Below, one piece after another: positions 5,241-6,495 of a DNA stretch of 6,495 nucleotides (position 1 is its first letter; each line of letters begins with the position of its first letter). The DNA is from Deltaproteobacteria bacterium. Its GTDB lineage: Bacteria; Desulfobacterota; Desulfobacteria; Desulfobacterales; ETH-SRB1. The position numbers were made by a program, and so were the translations under genes. Location: the NCBI GenBank assembly GCA_030262795.1, contig JAJSZO010000149.1:1-6495 (forward strand), given 5' to 3'. The notes below the pieces were generated by a model. It was not told the DNA's origin. It did no database searches and saw only the letters and a list, made by a program, of their open reading frames with translations.

Positions 5241-6083
5241 ATGAATATTAACTGGCATCGTTTGTTTGGACTTTTGCTGATGGACTATTTATCGGCTCGT
5301 GGTTTTACTGTAGAATTAGAAAAAGACCTTTCACTGAAGCGCCAGTATCTTGATGTTGTTATTATTAAACAGGAAAATAAAGAAGCTGAGCTTTCGGGAA
5401 TATGCGATGGTTTTGATAATCTTGCCGGACATAATCTGCTCAGTTACAAGTCAAAGAGAGAGGCATTAAATTTTTGGGCGATAGAGGAATTGATAGGCCA
5501 CTATGTGAATTACAGGAAGATTATCGGCAGGAAGATTGTAAAGAGAGAGGATATCCGGCTATATGCGGTTAGTACCCGATATCCGGTGAAATTATTATCC
5601 GGTGTAAGCACAAAAAAGGTTGTTAAAGGAGTATATGAGATTCAGATACTGAGTCGTAAGATAAGGATAATAGTGTTAAGCAGGCTGCCGTTGGCTCAGC
5701 GTAATGCTGTATTGGCTTTTTTTAGTTTTGATTTTGAAAGTGTAAAGTTTGCATTGGAGAATTACAAATGGAATATGAATGATGGCAGTACAGTAATAAA
5801 CCAATTATTAGAGAAGTATTCATTGGAGGGAATAGCTATGCCGTACACCATGGAACAGTTTCAAAAAGATTATATCAATGCCCATATAGGAGTGCTTGGT
5901 GCCGAAGAAGTGCTTTCAAAGTTCAAAACAGAGGAGAGGTTGAAAGGATTGAAGGCCGAAGAAGTGCTTTCAAAGTTTAAGGCCGAAGAAGTGCTTTCAA
6001 AGTTCAAGACAGAGGAGAGGTTGAAAGGATTGAAGGCCGAAGAAATAGAGTTCTATTTGGAGAAACTTAAGAAGAGAAGTTGA
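5241..6083 (+). CDS. Rpn/PD-(D/E)XK-nuclease-like protein with C-terminal tandem repeats
   Basis: This 280-residue soluble protein belongs to a widespread group that opens with WHRLFGLLL and continues with VELEKDLSLKRQYLDVVII, HNLLSYKS and IGHYVNYRK. I place the group near the Rpn-type, PD-(D/E)XK-fold putative transposase/nuclease proteins. Asp38 in LDVVII fits the first catalytic acid. The place where an E-x-K would stand reads S-Y-K (68-70), so activity is uncertain. Residues 221-265 are five units of nine residues (AEEVLSKFK or TEERLKGLK), then AEEIEFYLEKLKKRS, probably a charged helix. The start is ATG 5241 with AAAAGG seven bases upstream. No partner gene is adjacent; upstream lies a palindromic element and downstream a repeat. 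Its true function is unknown. A gene of this type is usually present in many copies per genome and behaves as selfish or recombination-linked DNA; that is family knowledge, not visible here. Confidence 0.8.
   Translation: MNINWHRLFGLLLMDYLSARGFTVELEKDLSLKRQYLDVVIIKQENKEAELSGICDGFDNLAGHNLLSYKSKREALNFWAIEELIGHYVNYRKIIGRKIVKREDIRLYAVSTRYPVKLLSGVSTKKVVKGVYEIQILSRKIRIIVLSRLPLAQRNAVLAFFSFDFESVKFALENYKWNMNDGSTVINQLLEKYSLEGIAMPYTMEQFQKDYINAHIGVLGAEEVLSKFKTEERLKGLKAEEVLSKFKAEEVLSKFKTEERLKGLKAEEIEFYLEKLKKRS
5901..6035 (+). repeat. 27-bp tandem repeats coding the C-terminal array
   Basis: Five in-frame 27-bp units make a long unit (5901-5954), a short one (5955-5981) and the long one again (5982-6035). 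The two 54-bp units differ at one base. The short unit differs from the matching half by one or two bases. A partial sixth unit starts at 6036. Such near identity implies very recent duplication by slippage or unequal exchange, so copy number is likely to vary between strains without shifting the frame. Confidence 0.9.
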
Positions 6084-6099
6084 GTAAGAAAAATTAGCA

Positions 6100-6147
6100 C
6101 AGCCTCGTTTTTGCCTTCCTTTTCGCACCCGCTACTTCTTCCTCATG
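6100..6147 (-). repeat. Diverged 48-bp repeat, right copy (protein-tail remnant)
   Basis: This is the partner of 4895-4942. On the minus strand it reads LPELFEKLHEEEVAGAKRKAKTRLC, ending at TAA 6094-6096, eleven bases after the stop of the 280-residue protein. The frame upstream enters the CATTGCGAG palindrome, so it is probably a fragment. The two copies in the same orientation bracket the gene and the 4992-5173 element. Confidence 0.5.
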
Positions 6148-6193
6148 TAACTTCTCAAAAAGTTCGGGCAATTTCCGGAAGTTGTGATTTCCT

Positions 6194-6298
6194 GTCATTG
6201 CGAGGAGCGTCAGCGACCTGTCTGCATGCTGGCACGCACAGGCAGGCGAAGCAATTTTAGCGCTATCAAAGGAATTGTTTCGTTTCGTTCGCAATGAC
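6194..6298. repeat. CATTGCGAG-type dispersed palindromic repeat with a nested hairpin
   Basis: GTCATTGCGA (6194-6203) and TCGCAATGAC (6289-6298) are exact complements. Within them the repeat's usual AGCGA and GAAGCAATT parts appear, the latter pairing with AATTGTTTC downstream. Between them lies an extra hairpin of the CCTGTCTGC ... GCACAGGCAGG type (about 6217-6247). This matches a family of intergenic palindromes known from many environmental bacteria. It has no coding function, and the frame that crosses it on the minus strand is not believed. Confidence 0.8.
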
Positions 6299-6353
6299 CA
6301 ATACCCGAACTTATTGAGATTTTACACTGATAGTCTCTAACCTATTAATAAAA

Positions 6354-6384
6354 TTGACCAAAAAATGGAAATTTCTGGTACTAT
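6354..6384 (+). promoter_or_regulatory. Weak candidate promoter reading rightward
   Basis: TTGACC (6354-6359) is followed 19 bases later by TACTAT (6379-6384), with a TG one base ahead of the latter, an extended -10 pattern. Spacing is two bases longer than ideal. A small hairpin, CGCCC-TTC-GGGCG (6393-6405), would lie at the start of the transcript. No plus-strand start codon with a good ribosome site follows inside the window. Confidence 0.25.
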
Positions 6385-6399
6385 GAACTTAGCGCCCTT
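6384..6399 (-). repeat. 16-bp word AAGGGCGCTAAGTTCA, copy 2 (inverted)
   Basis: This is the reverse-orientation partner of 3665-3680. It overlaps the possible minus-strand stop codon at 6389-6391 and the small GC hairpin beside it. Confidence 0.4.
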
Positions 6400-6493
6400 C
6401 GGGCGGACTTTTAGGCTTAGGGGGGTATCCACTCGTCTCTCGTAATGCTATGCTGGCCGTATGCAAGAAAAAATTCGCCATCCGGTACCTGGC
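6389..6493 (-). CDS. Possible C-terminal end of an unidentified gene entering from the right
   Basis: On the minus strand a frame is open from the right edge to TAA 6389-6391, giving 34 residues that end SGYPPKPKSPPEGR. A second minus-strand frame is also open (ending EWIPP), and several ATGs occur on the plus strand, so the coding frame cannot be decided here. I recognise no family. The rest of 6299-6388 holds nothing I can support beyond the weak promoter. Confidence 0.2.
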   Translation of the reverse strand, partial: ARYRMANFFLHTASIALRETSGYPPKPKSPPEGR

Positions 6494-6495
6494 GT

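Noticed and set aside
6094..6294. 66-codon minus-strand frame
   Set aside because: Its first half is the CATTGCGAG palindrome; only the last 25 or so codons resemble a real protein tail, kept as a repeat remnant instead.

Overview
The window suggests a Gram-negative, non-enteric bacterium: it has a TonB-dependent outer-membrane receptor, a lipobox lipoprotein of the Slp family and secreted proteins with Sec signal peptides. The base composition is moderate, and the intergenic DNA carries palindromic repeats of the CATTGCGAG type, which I associate with Desulfobacterota, Nitrospirota and similar anaerobes. That placement is inference only.

Left part (1-3490), all on the minus strand: read in transcription order there is an Slp-type outer-membrane lipoprotein, then a 263-residue periplasmic DUF4198 protein, then a TonB-dependent receptor whose last few residues run off the left edge. 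Together they look like a cell-envelope uptake unit, with a receptor, a soluble periplasmic partner that is a likely metal binder, and an outer-membrane lipoprotein. The DUF4198 family is associated with nickel/cobalt uptake loci, so a metal or metal-chelate substrate is the best guess. Between the second and third genes are three palindromes placed end to end. A strong minus-strand terminator at 3793-3845 separates the unit from whatever lies upstream.

Middle part (about 3500-5220): this stretch has almost no intact genes and is full of palindromic elements. There is a 14-bp-stem hairpin (3978-4065), an imperfect long inverted repeat (4175-4304), a 138-bp element with 12-bp perfect ends and a possible 5-bp target duplication (4472-4609), and a 182-bp element with 28-bp perfect terminal inverted repeats whose interior also folds (4992-5173). 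Between the last two lies the beheaded N-terminus of an AAA+ ATPase gene, cut just before its Walker A lysine. An unexplained open stretch with one amber codon lies at 4089-4511.

Right part (5221-6495): one intact plus-strand gene encodes a 280-residue protein of the Rpn/PD-(D/E)XK-like 'WHRLFG' group. Its C-terminus is a nearly identical tandem array of 9-residue (27-bp) units. A diverged 48-bp sequence, readable as the same protein tail on the minus strand, flanks this gene on both sides, so the gene and the debris upstream of it sit between two copies of a repeat. After it come a CATTGCGAG-type dispersed palindrome (6194-6298), a possible promoter and an unidentified right edge.

I do not see a clearly new defence or metabolic system. 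The most interesting points are the slp-DUF4198-receptor unit, the two MITE-like elements around the gene with the expanding repeat array, and the tiled palindromes between the DUF4198 and receptor genes.
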